From Papaver somniferum (Eukaryota > Streptophyta > Magnoliopsida > Ranunculales > Papaveraceae), in contig NC_039362.1 of assembly GCF_003573695.1 (NCBI RefSeq), positions 179,003,690 to 179,067,689 on the forward strand: 64,000 bases of DNA. Direction: 5' to 3'. The position numbers and the translations under genes were made by a program. Shown here piece by piece: positions 36,261-46,879 of the stretch (the stretch's first letter is position 1; each line of letters starts with the position of its first letter). A model generated the notes under the pieces. That model saw nothing but the letters and a program-made list of their open reading frames with translations, did no database searches and was not told the origin of the DNA.

Positions 36261-38309
36261 ATGGAAAATTACACTCTTCTCTCAGTCTTTGTAGCCATGG
36301 TTTTCGTTCTGAATTTGAATTTTTTAGAAGTCGATGGAAGACAAAGCATATCCATAGAAGAAGATTTAGAGTACGAAAGACAACTCAAGATACTCAACAA
36401 ACCTCCTATCAAGACGATTCATGTAGGATTTAAACTAACATTCATGTGCAAACTTAACGATTGTTTGTTATATTAATATTCATATATACTATCAGTGCAT
36501 CTACTAATTGTTTCTTACATGATAGTCGTCATGGGGTGATATCTACGATTGCATCGATTTTTACAAGCAACCTGCATTTGATCATCCTTTGCTCAAAAAT
36601 CATAAATTTCAGGTTCGTTTAATGTCATTATATGTATTTGACTTTTTCTTTCTTGTTAATGTAGCCTCTTACAGACTAGACTAGTAATACTGATAAATTA
36701 AGAAACAAAATTATTTTTGAATTTTTCCTTTTTTCTGTCTTTCCAATATAAGTAGTTCGGAGTTTCTTCTTCAGATGAAACCAAATTCAGAGTTGAAAGG
36801 AGGTAGGAGTGAGAGTGGCACCCCAATTTTTCAAACTCAAGTAGAAAGTTGTGCACAAGGAACGGTACCCATACGAAGGACACGAAAAGAAGATTTAATC
36901 AGAGCCAAGTATTCCTCATTGTCAATTGAACCCATGTCTGCCCCTAAAAACGAATACGTAAGAATATTTTGTAATTTGTATCACATTGTTCTAAGGTATA
37001 TATATTCCAGTTCATGTCATTTGTTAATTTGCCTCGAGAATACTTTAGTTTGCAGGTATTGTGTATCAACATGATGGCGAAACATTTCATGGGGCAACTG
37101 CGAACATAAGCATATGGAAGCCAAACGTGAACCTCGATGAATATAGCATGGCGGAAATTTCTTTAAGATCCGGTTGGGATCGTCAATACAATAGAATACA
37201 TGTTGGATGGATGGTACGTGATAAATAAATTCCATTTGTTTCAAATCAGTTATAAAAAAAATCTCAAGAGGCAAAGAAAAGTTCGGCACAACTTCAACTA
37301 ATACTTGTTGTACGATCTATTTATACTTGATTTTCATCGAACTTGACTTCAAAGTTTATGTATATTTATTAGGTGAATCCCTTGTTCTACGGAAATGACA
37401 CCAATGTTCGACAATTTACCTACTGGACTGTAAGTTTTAACAATATTATCGTTTATAGTTATTAACAAATATTGTTCTATCTTTATGTTTCTTTCTTGGT
37501 TTATCGAAAAACAATCCAACGTAATTTATTTTGACAGGCAGACAATGGCCAACAGACAGGATGCTATAATACTCTTTGTCCTGGTTTTGTTCAAGTTGAC
37601 GGTCGATTTACTCCTGACTTGCCTTACGAAGCCATATCTGTTTATGGAGGCGATGTTGTTGAAGTCCAATCCCATGTATATCTGGTAAGTAAACCATATT
37701 AATTAATCTACGTTTTTGTTATATAAGTCAAGTGCAGCTGAGATGCTAATATAATCTCTTTTCCGACAAAAAAAAAAAGATTCGTGAAATTTATTTGTAA
37801 TTAAGAGCCTTTATTCCATGAAATAATGAAAGCTACACATGCATGTATACATTATTTTTCTGTTTGTAAATGGTGTAAACTATACCATATGGGATGATAT
37901 TAATTTGATTTCTGTGTTTCACATCAAACTGTAGGATTCATCGGAAAAGAAATGGTGGTATGTAATTCAAGGCACAAAAGTTGGATACTGGCCAACAGAA
38001 ATTGTTCCTCGGTTGAGTGACATTGGTGTCGAACGCATATACTGGGGAGGACATTCAAAGAGCAATGAAGATGGACACGTTCCTGAAATGGGAAGTGGTC
38101 AGTTTCCGAATGAAAATTTTAGGCAAGCTGCCTATTTTACACAAATGCAATATAATGATGCGTCTGGTACCCTTTTAGATCTTAATTATAAAAGGACGAT
38201 AGATGTTATTGGTTGTAAGGAACAATATGATATGAATTATTATGGTTTTCTCGAAGAAGCTGGTCGACGACATAGCTTACAATATGGAGGACCTGGCGGA
38301 AAGTGCTAG
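36261..38309 (+). CDS. Neprosin-domain protein, complete seven-exon gene
   Basis: Exons by frame and GT-AG borders: 36,261-36,422, 36,526-36,612, 36,775-36,957, 37,049-37,213, 37,373-37,429, 37,538-37,684 and 37,935-38,309. All join in phase and give 391 residues, the usual size. Residues 1-27 are a hydrophobic signal peptide, so the protein is probably secreted. [19 protein letters not shown] is the neprosin-activation region. The neprosin domain follows: [43 protein letters not shown] and GSGQFP. Neprosins are prolyl endopeptidases thought to use two glutamates. At the two positions I believe correspond, this protein has His (RIHVGW where EAGW is usual; YWGGHSK where WGGE is usual), so it may be non-catalytic. 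It is the only intact member of a three-copy cluster. Confidence 0.88.
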
Positions 38310-38358
38310 TTAGCTTGTGTGTTGTAACGTGCTTGTTTTCATTATGCGAACAAGGAAA

Positions 38359-38980
38359 GGGTTAAGTGGCAAAATGCCACAAAATGGACCTCAAGATTGT
38401 GAAAATGCACTGAACGTTAGGGAAAAGATTAAAATGCTCCATTCCGTTAGTTTTGGGACATTTTGATCAAAATTGGACATCATGACCAGTCAACGGATTT
38501 TTGAAATTCCATCTTTATCCTTCTTAATCAAAACGCCCCAATCCACCACTACCACCGCCACCACCAAACGAACAACCACCCACCACAATCGCTGCCACCA
38601 CCACCACTGCCATCACCATCCCCACCACCGCCACCACCACTACCACTAGAACAACCAACACCACCGCCTCCTCCACCACCACCACCACTACCACCGCCAC
38701 CGCCACTATCACCATCACTGCCATTGCCGCCACCACCATCACCGCCACCACTACCGCCACCACCACCGCACCACCCCAAACCCTGAACCCTAAGCCCTGA
38801 ATCCTGAATTTTAAACACTGAATCCTGAATTATGAACAATGTACCCTTAAGGACAATTTCGATTACTTTACTCTCTCTAACATAAAATCTAACGGAATGA
38901 GACATTTTAATCTTTTTCCTAATGTCCGGGGCGATTTCACAACTTCGGGGTCCATTTTGGTGCATTTTGTCACTTAACCC
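38359..38980. mobile_element. Non-autonomous MULE (622 bp) with TIRs of about 95 bp
   Basis: The left end GGGTTAAGTGGCAAAATGCC and the inverse of the right end pair over about 95 bp (38,359-38,455 with 38,888-38,980), with some mismatches. Nine-base target copies flank it: ACAAGGAAA (38,350-38,358) and ATAAGGAAA (38,981-38,989), one mismatch. The middle is a CCA/CCG-rich microsatellite (38,538-38,775). It landed right behind the first neprosin gene. Confidence 0.88.
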
Positions 38981-39464
38981 ATAAGGAAAATATTTGTTTT
39001 GTCGTCCATCAGTCCAAGATTTAGTTAAAATTTTCTTCAACAATCTCTCTTTTATGACTGAAAAAAAGAGGTAAGTGTACAGAGTGCATTAAACAAACAA
39101 CTTGGCTTAACCGACCTAGAGTAAGCTCTCCTGGAAGGGATTAGGAATCCATACAACTTCACTTGACCTATATATTCATTTATTGTAACTATGCAACCTT
39201 AGCAAAAAAATCAACCACCAAGTCTGCTTCTCTATGTCAATACCATGCTGTACGTTTAAGAAACAAAAAAAGAACCAAAAAAAACTTTTTATTGTTCAGA
39301 CATGAACGAAGATACGCTTCTCCGCAGCACAGATGTATTGCTCACTTGATCTTTAAAAATAATTATTTGCCTCTAAACAGATGTGATTTTTTTTTTCCTA
39401 GAATCCATCCGTAAATATAAATGATCATTGGCTATTAATGTTTCCAAAATCGAAGCAGCATTAG

Positions 39465-40112
39465 TGTTAAAATTGACAATGAGTGGGGAGGTCCGAAGGA
39501 TTATAAACCGCAGGATCTTAGATAACTCAGACAATGTGGGACTAATAATCTCAACACGCCCCCTCACATGTAACCTCGTTGGGTCTAACACGTGGACAAT
39601 AATACGGGTGACGCGGAGTATAAAGGTTCGGTCAAATGACTCGACACAAATAGCTTTCTCTGATACCATGTTAAAGTCTGCGGGCATCCAACTGAAAACC
39701 AATTGACAATGAGTGGAGTGGCCCTTCCATATTATATTTAAGTTAATTATACGAAATCTAGCAATGTGAGACTATTGCCCTTGCATACGTCCACTCACGT
39801 GTAAGGCCAGTCACGCGGCCTACACGTGGACCTACATACGAGTAGCCAGTCAATCGGAAACAGGTGTACAAATTAGTGACTAAACCATGTGTGTGGGGGG
39901 TGGGGGGGGGGGGGGGTGTTGGGGTTAACACTTCGTCCAGTAACTCGGCCTACACCCGGCATACGCAGGTCTGGGTCTGGGACTTAGCTATGATCCCATG
40001 TTAAAGTTTGCGGGCATCCAACTCAAAATCAATTGGCAATGAGTGGAGCGGCCATTCCATAATATATTTAAGTTAATTATACGGAATCTTGCAATGTGGG
40101 CTATTGTCCTTT
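39465..40112 (-). mobile_element. Tandem array of miniature LTR elements (TRIM-like)
   Basis: Three LTR-like segments (39,465-39,556 shortened, 39,669 to about 39,785, 39,999 to about 40,112) alternate with short internal parts. On the minus strand each LTR ends CTTTAACA and is followed by TGGTATCAGAG (at 39,658-39,668, and a decayed form near 39,988), the binding site for initiator methionine tRNA. Before the LTR start TGTTGAGATTATTAG stands a purine tract (GTGAGGGGGCG). No coding capacity. Confidence 0.75.
39893..39925 (+). repeat. G-rich tract
   Basis: A run of G broken by single T residues, within the internal part of a TRIM unit. It could form a G-quadruplex. Its length may vary between assemblies. 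Confidence 0.8.
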
Positions 40113-40594
40113 CACAAGAAGAGTTGTATTAGAGTTTGGTTTATGTTAGGAAAGTGTTTTTGTATAGAGTTTGATCTTTGTTATCAAAATTTACTTTTAG
40201 TGATCGTCAAGTTTGTGAAACTATAATTAGGTTGTTGAGCCATGAGAATTGTACACCGAATTGATTATCAATGTAGTCGTTTATTGCTTCCGCGTTTCTG
40301 CCCTCCTCTCTCTTGCTCGATCCTACGTACAATATTTTTTTATTTTTGTCATCACTAAAAAACTAGATAGCAACTCGTGTTTTAGTATTTTTTTATTTTT
40401 TTTCGTTTATTACGTATTACAAGGAGAATCTGTATTAGATCTGATTTTAATTTGAAAACGTAGTCATGTATTTATGATTGAAAATCTAGAGTATCTACTA
40501 ATATTTATTTCACCAAGTAGCAAAATAGTTTAAATAGGCTTTTGTAACTGTTGCTCAACACCAGTAGCTTGGCAGATAGTTACACAAACTCACA

Positions 40595-41522
40595 ATGGGA
40601 ACTTATATTTTTTTCTCGGTCTTTTCAGTCATCGTTTTTATTTTGAGTTTAGAAGTTGATGGAAGACAAAGCATATCAAAAGAAGACTTAGAGTTAGAAA
40701 GACAACTGAATTTACTTAATAAACCTCCTATCAAGACAATTTATGTAGGATTTAAACTAAAGTCATGATATGTCAATTTGTTATTTTCTTGTATTGATAT
40801 TTATATCTACTAACAATGCACCTAATAATCGTTTGTTATTTCAATAGTCGTCATGGGGTTACATTTACGATTGTGTCGACTTTTACAAGCAACCGGCATT
40901 TGATCATCCTTTGCTCAAATACCATAAAAGTCATAAATTTCAGGTTCGTTTGATGCCTTTACATTTTTTTTTCTAGTTTGCGATTTCACTTGTCTCAAAT
41001 ATATTGATTACTTTTTTCTTTTTTTCTCCATAAGTTTACTTCAGAATCTTTTTCTTTCAGATGCCACCAAATTCGGAGCTGAAAGGTGATAAGAAAACAT
41101 CAACTTTTCGGACTCACGTACAGAAGTGTCCGAAAGGAACTGTGCCCATACGAAGGACACGAAAAGAAAATTTAATTAGAGTCAAATATTTGTCATTATC
41201 AACTGAACCCATATCTAAAACGATGGATGCCACTACACAAGAAAAGGTAATCATATATTTTGCATCATTATTGTCTCATTATTCCAAGCTTTATATATTT
41301 TATTTCAAGTCGGTTTTCAGTTTTCCATTTTCTAATGTTCATAATTTATTCCCCACTTTGCAGGAATTTTATATAAAAATGAAGGTGAAACACTATTTGG
41401 AGCTAGTGCAAAGATGAGTATTTGGACACCAAATGTGGGCGTTGACTAATATAGCTTAGCTGAAATTTCTTTAAGATCGGGTTGGGATAATCAATGCAAC
41501 AGAATACATGTTGGATGGATGG
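40595..41522 (+). pseudogene. Second neprosin copy: premature stop, 3' half missing
   Basis: Four exons align with the intact gene: 40,595-40,744 (signal peptide and EVDGRQSIS), 40,848-40,943 ([18 protein letters not shown]), 41,061-41,246 (ELKGDKKTSTF to the QEK end) and about 41,350-41,522 (SAKMSIW to RIHVGWM). Exon four has a TAA where the intact copy has the Glu of LDEYS, and its start lacks the AG that serves as acceptor in the first copy. After the donor at 41,523 the sequence goes into a MULE derivative and no exon five to seven follows. An unexpressed or truncated protein of about 165 residues is the most it could give. Confidence 0.85.
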
Positions 41523-41572
41523 TATGTGTATGAATCATCTTTAAGAATATTAAAAACAAGAGAGAAATTAGT

Positions 41573-42940
41573 ATATATATAACCACCACCACCTCCTCCA
41601 CCACCACCTCTCACCATTGCCGATTACCACCATCACCACCTCCGATTATCACCACCACCAACCACCGATTACCACCACCACCACCTCCAATTATCACCAC
41701 CACCAACCAACGATTACCACCACCACCAACCACCACCGCCACTATATATATAACTTAATTTAAAACATTAACAAAGATATTCTCACAAACCCACTATATA
41801 TATAGCATAATTTAAAACATTCGTTTTTGGTTGAATAAATGAGAAGTAATCGTTAAAATGAGTTGAAAATGGAAGTTGCAGAGAGGTTTAATGGAAGATT
41901 TTTTTTTTCAGAGAAAAGTTCGGTTATCACGAATTAATTTTTTCTTAACCGAACTCAGGGTTGGGTTGATTCACAAAAAAATACGTTTAACCGAACTCCT
42001 TGTATTAGAACAACACAAGTCCATAAGTTCGGTTCCTTCGCAAAATAAGGATATCACCGAACTTTAGTTTACGAAAATAATGAGAAGTCCACAAGTTCGG
42101 TTCCGCAAAAATATTAAGTTTTCTTTGTAATCGAACTCTACCTAATTCGCCAAGAAATAAATTTCGTAGTAACCGAACGTTTTCCTAATTGCATATATGC
42201 ATATATAATTCCAGTTCGGTTGATTCGCAAAATATGTTGAAGTTTGCGAACCAATCGAACTTCTAACAGTAGGTTACTTTTAACCTGCAGTTCAGTTGGA
42301 AACTTGGTTGCGTTGAAGTTTTCGAACTAACCGAACACACAAGATGTACCCAAATAAATTGTTAAGTTCAAAGTTCGGTTACCTACCATTTTATCCTAGG
42401 TAACCGAACATTACACTGTACGACCAAAAGCTCCGTTAACGAGCGAGTTCGGTAACCTGCGTGTTTGGAAAACGTAACCGAACTACACTTTCAGATGTGT
42501 TCGGTTACATGTTCTTGACATATGGTAACCGAACTGGCCCAAATCTACATAAAAAATTTCATTTTTTTTGAAAGTTTGGAGCAATTCAACCAACATTATC
42601 TAAGTTTGAAGCATACTTGGGTACCCAAATACCCTTCCTCCGGTTGTGGTTGGTAAAATTCATCGTTTTTCATGTTTTCCTTCTTCATCTTCTCTAACTT
42701 TACTCTCTCTTCTACTTCTTTTAAAAAAAACCATCTTATTTTTAATCTCACTAATTATCTTTAACTTAATCATCTCACTAATCATTACACTAACTAATCA
42801 TCACCCAAAATTAATCAGGAGGGTAATTTAGGTATTAATATAAATATCTCGATAAGGTGTGACCTAGATTTACTTCTAATGTCTTTACCCAAAATAAAAC
42901 CATGGTCCCAAAAAAAAACCATGATCCCAAAAAATTGTTC
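41573..42940. mobile_element. AGTTCGGTT-family MULE derivative, left end missing
   Basis: The right end (CCCAAAAAATTGTTC at 42,940, preceded by acccaaaataaaaccatggt) matches the other two family members. The left side starts inside a CCA-rich block (accaccgattaccacc units, 41,580-41,750) that corresponds to 58,650-58,830 of the complete copy, so the left terminus was lost. It carries the AGTTCGGTT array at about 41,920-42,540 but no transposase. It sits where the second neprosin copy is cut off. Confidence 0.75.
41920..42540. repeat. AGTTCGGTT / AACCGAACT array
   Basis: It has the same motif, orientation pattern and landmark phrases as 4,010-4,560 and 59,060-59,800, including 'acctgcgtgtttgga' between two motif copies. 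Confidence 0.85.
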
Positions 42941-43436
42941 TTAATTATGCAGACTATAGTGGGATGAGATTGAAGAAGACAGCCAGAAAAAAAAATCCAA
43001 TACGCGTGCGCTATGTAACACAGACACCAGCTAGCTGGTAATCAGTCTTTTCATGGACGATTAAGAGAGACTATCGTAAGTATACTAGCTCAGATCGGAT
43101 ACTTGGTTCAAACAGGGGTATATAACTCGCCTAAGCCCGCATATCATGATAAACAGTAAAAAAATTAACCTAAATGTCCTTTTCATACGGAAATTGTTGA
43201 TTTTGTTCTTTTTAATTAATTTTGTGTAAAAAATTCCGAATACACTTCATTTTAGTCTTCGTCGAGCCAAAAAAAAAAAAAAAGCATGAATCACCTCAAA
43301 TATCAGCAAGCAGAATGAGCTAATCTAAACATTTTGGCATTATGTGGAGCTATATGGGCTAAATCCAAATATTGAGTGGGCTTGGGAAGCCTAAGCTAAG
43401 TATTGATTTGAAATGTGTCGCACTAAAAATTTCTAG

Positions 43437-44100
43437 TTTTTGTCCCAATATCCCATTTGTAAGTCATTGCAACATCAATCATAAAAGGTGACTCTTTAGT
43501 GGCATATCTGCATTAGATTTGTTTTTTAATGAGAAAATCTAAACCCTGTATTAATGATTTCATACCAAAAATAGCTCGTCTTTATTGCTATTTGTTGAGA
43601 TTATTAGTCTCACATTGTCTGGACATCTAAGATCCTGCGATTTATAATCTCTTACGACCTCTCCACTCATAACCAATTGATTTTGAGTTAGATGTCATAT
43701 TCTAATATGGTATCAGAGCAGTCTATTTGCGACGAGTCATTAGACCGCGCCTTTATTCCGCCTTTACTACTTGGAATACGAGATCATTTTGGAACATCCT
43801 TTTTTTAAACTCATGTAGAAAGATGTCCCCAAGGTACAGTACCTATACGAAGGATATTGCGAAACAGCCCAGTGATTTCAATCCACTAGAATGCAGGATG
43901 GATGATATATAGGAATTAAATACTGTATTTTAAACTAGAAACAACCCAGTGGTTGTGAGAATACCATCACTTGCATGATATATTTATACTCAATTTTACG
44001 AAAAAATGATTCCAAGATTTATATATGTATTAGGTGAATCCCATGTTGTATCGAAATCGCACTTATTATGGTTCAAAGTTTTATACACTGGACTTTGAAG
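43437..44100 (+). pseudogene. Third neprosin copy, fragments only
   Basis: Upstream sequence like that of the other copies lies at about 43,480-43,570. An exon-three fragment (43,803-43,866) codes [15 protein letters not shown] after a stop. An exon-five fragment (44,034-44,098) codes VNPMLYRNRTYYGSKFYT. Exons one, two, four, six and seven are not found. A TRIM LTR with its PBS interrupts it at 43,593-43,722. It is a dead relic of the tandem duplication. Confidence 0.75.
43593..43722 (+). mobile_element. TRIM LTR with initiator-Met PBS
   Basis: TGTTGAGATTATTAGTCTCA opens an LTR of about 114 bp that matches those at 39,465-40,112 in opposite orientation. TGGTATCAGAGC follows at 43,708-43,719, the initiator methionine tRNA binding site. 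The second LTR was not found. Confidence 0.75.
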
Positions 44101-44190
44101 TTTTAAATCACATAATTGCACATAGAATACTTGTATGACTTATTTTTACTTTCGATCAATAAATAGTTTTGTATTTTTAAGTAACATATA

Positions 44191-44705
44191 CAGTATAACC
44201 CCTATAAAATAATAGCGTCGAGACCGGCAATATTTATATATTTATCACGATATTAAATAACCGCATAAATTAATAATTATTAAATTATATATTAGTTAGT
44301 TTATCGAAAAATAGTTTAATTCTAAAAATAAAAAAATCACCAAAATGAACTAATACACCTTATTCCATTGCAAATTATTTTAGGCATTACGAGATTCGTT
44401 CAATGGATGACACCATATCAAAGAATCCAAGTAAGGCGTTAGATAATAAAGGAACTAGAGAATTGCAAAATTTAATCAATGAATTGAATAATCACATTGA
44501 AATGGATGTTGAATTTCTTTTAAACTGTCCTCAAAAGGATATTATTTCAGATTTGTTGATTGGCGAAGAAATAATTGAGAGTGTCATGGGAAAAGACGAA
44601 AGTGATGATGTGGAAGTCGAAGATGAAAGTGTAGTTACAGAGCCACCTTCCCGTAAAGAAGCTATCAAAGTTGCAAATATATTGAATAGGTTTTTATTGC
44701 ATTAG
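44191..44705 (+). mobile_element. Pogo/Emigrant-like (Tc1-mariner) remnant with transposase C-terminus
   Basis: CAGTATAACCCCTATAAAA at 44,191, preceded by TA, matches the terminal repeat style of plant Emigrant/Lemi1 pogo elements. The ORF 44,403-44,705 codes 100 residues beginning MDDTISKNPSKALDN; its end (EEIIESVMGKDESDD, then PSRKEAIKVANILNRFLLH) is typical of the C-terminus of Tigger/jerky-type transposases. The DDE catalytic part is missing, as is the right terminal repeat, so the element is a dead fragment. The ORF is open, but I see no reason to think it is made. Confidence 0.65.
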
Positions 44706-44778
44706 TAAATGACAGCACAAAAAACTCTTCTAATAGTTAGAAAAATCCAAGATGAAACTCAATATGACATCAATTTTC

Positions 44779-45695
44779 TGATGGGGGCAGATTTGGAAGG
44801 GGCCGTGAGGGACAAATAGAATGACGCCACGTGTCTCTGTAGTTAACTGTTTGTAAACTAACAAAGCTCTGTCAATGTAGATTATAAGGTTATTTTGTTA
44901 ACTGTTTGTAAACTAACAAAAGCTCTGTCAATGTAGATTATAAGGTTATTTTTGTCTGCTACTAAAAATAATCGATCTTGGTAGTTCAAAGATCTTACAA
45001 ATTAAAGTTATGATGTTCTGCAGATCAAATAAATATGAAACCATTAATCTTGAAAACTTTAATTTCTCATTCACGTACCCCATTTTAAAAAAAGGTAAAA
45101 CAAAAAAGAAATGATTTAAGATGAAAATTATATACGAATTAGAGCATCTTTTGGGGGTTTCATTGATCTTGATGTTGATGGTGATAGATAATGAGATTTT
45201 GAAATCAACTAATATAGATTAGTTTAAACCTAAGAAGCCCGGCCCACTGTTCTTGTTGGTGTGATTAAGGTTGTTGATCCATGTTCTTTTAATGACACGG
45301 GTAGGGATTGAAGACAAATTTGTTTGCGAGAGGAAAATATAATTGAAGATTTCTCCTTCCAAAGCAAAACCACATACCTCGACCAAAATCAATGTTTGAA
45401 ATAACTTGATTTAATGATTTATAAAACGAGAACTACAGTTCGAGTGAGCGGCTAAGTAAGCAGAGCTCGTAACCTCGAGTTATGTATATAGAACTAATAA
45501 TCAGTCTCTCATCTTTAAATTGGTTCCAAGCGCAATTTAAAGATGTAAATTGGTTCCAAGCGCAACTTAAGATATTTAGAGAAGAGAAAGAATAAGACGC
45601 GTAAATTGATTGAACATCAAAAATACTCTATTTCGTTTGTTAGAAACAGTCATTCTATTTGTCCCCTACACCCCCTTCGAATTCTACCCCCATCA
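44779..45695. mobile_element. Non-autonomous TIR element of about 917 bp
   Basis: The left end TGATGGGGGCAGATTTGGAA and the inverse of the right end (ending at 45,695) pair over about 45 bp up to the common phrase gacaaatagaatgac. Superfamily is uncertain because I could not find clean target copies; the long TIR favours a MULE. Inside, a 57-58 bp phrase (gttaactgtttgtaaacta ...) is tandemly doubled at 44,842-44,956. No coding capacity. Confidence 0.7.
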
Positions 45696-46439
45696 AAAAT
45701 TTATACATCTTTGTTAAGCGAACGAACATCCGGAACATAAAATTTGAGAGAAAAGCTTTGTACTCCTCTAACAATCGAAGCAAAACTTGAAGGTAATGGT
45801 TTGGAGATCAGAGGCCCTCCCACCTTCGTTTCCGATGGTGTTCTAAGCACATAACCCTAAAAACGTTATAACCTACCTAGGTTCTTAAAATCGATTTCTA
45901 ACGATATAAAATAAACACTTCTATAACGATTATAAGCACCCTCATTAGTGGAGACAATGCTATATTAAACATCATAAGTAGCATTCCATGTTTAAAAGAT
46001 AGTCCTTTCTATGCAGCGAACTCCGCCACAAGGTTTCCATCAAGAATTCATTTCCGTACTATAACTTTCCTAGTTTGGGGCCTAGGTGGATTATTTGGGG
46101 ACTATCGATGTTCTCACGCAACCTAGAGAAAGAGATAAGGGATGTCTAAACTAGGTAAAAATACTAAGTTACCCTCATTATTAAAATTATATCCTAACCC
46201 TTATCCTTATAGATTTTAAACGTATTCAAAAGCTTGCAAAACTGGAATCATTTCCCTCATAAACTAAAATTGAAACCTAACTTCATAAATGGATTCTAAC
46301 TGCATCAATTGATTTAAAGAAAATTTCATCATCTCTTTTTCATTAAAAAAAATCAAGCTAAACATAGCCGATTGCAACCCATTACGCTTAATTATATTTG
46401 TGATTGATTAATGCATTTAAAGATCAAAATTACAAAAAT

Positions 46440-46800
46440 CTTGGGTTTCTGTGTTTGATCATAATCGGTTGACGTTCATGTCCATATTTCCCGATTCCTA
46501 CAACAATCGGTCTATGTTCATGACCACGTCAACCGATTATTCTGTATGTATGTTTGGTTGATGAATATTTAACCAGAATCAGTTGATGTCCATGCCCATA
46601 TACCCAGATTCAGGTATGGTAGAAATACCAAGTTTTTTGTATGTTGTTCTTTTTTTCCGTTTTTTTTTTTTTGTAAAATCGGATTATGTGAATGTTCATA
46701 TAAACCGATTGTATAGTATTTGATTTCTTAACTTCTAGAATCGGTCCATATGGTTATATAACATCCTTCGATTGTTAACAATCGTATGGCATACTCGATC
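46440..46800. repeat. Array of AATCGG / CCGATT motifs
   Basis: AATCGGT and ACCGATT alternate, with a recurring spacer like gttcatgtccatat between them. The same style appears at 57,640-57,840. It recalls the AGTTCGGTT arrays of the MULE family but with a different motif, so it may mark a second element family. The adjacent stretch 45,696-46,439 holds nothing I recognise. Confidence 0.6.
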
Positions 46801-46879
46801 ATAGAATGAGTATGATTACATATTCATTCTGAAAAGACGAGGGTACCCAAATATACCTCAATCTAAAACTTTTCCACCT

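Noticed and set aside
36218..36433. Alternative frame overlapping neprosin exon one
   Set aside because: Out of frame with the signal peptide and with all later exons; no domain.
38524..39043. Gly-rich and Val-rich frames on the minus strand
   Set aside because: They are translations of the CCA/CCG microsatellite inside a MITE-like MULE.
44842..44956. CRISPR-like direct repeats
   Set aside because: Only two tandem copies, no regular spacers, plant DNA; a simple local duplication.
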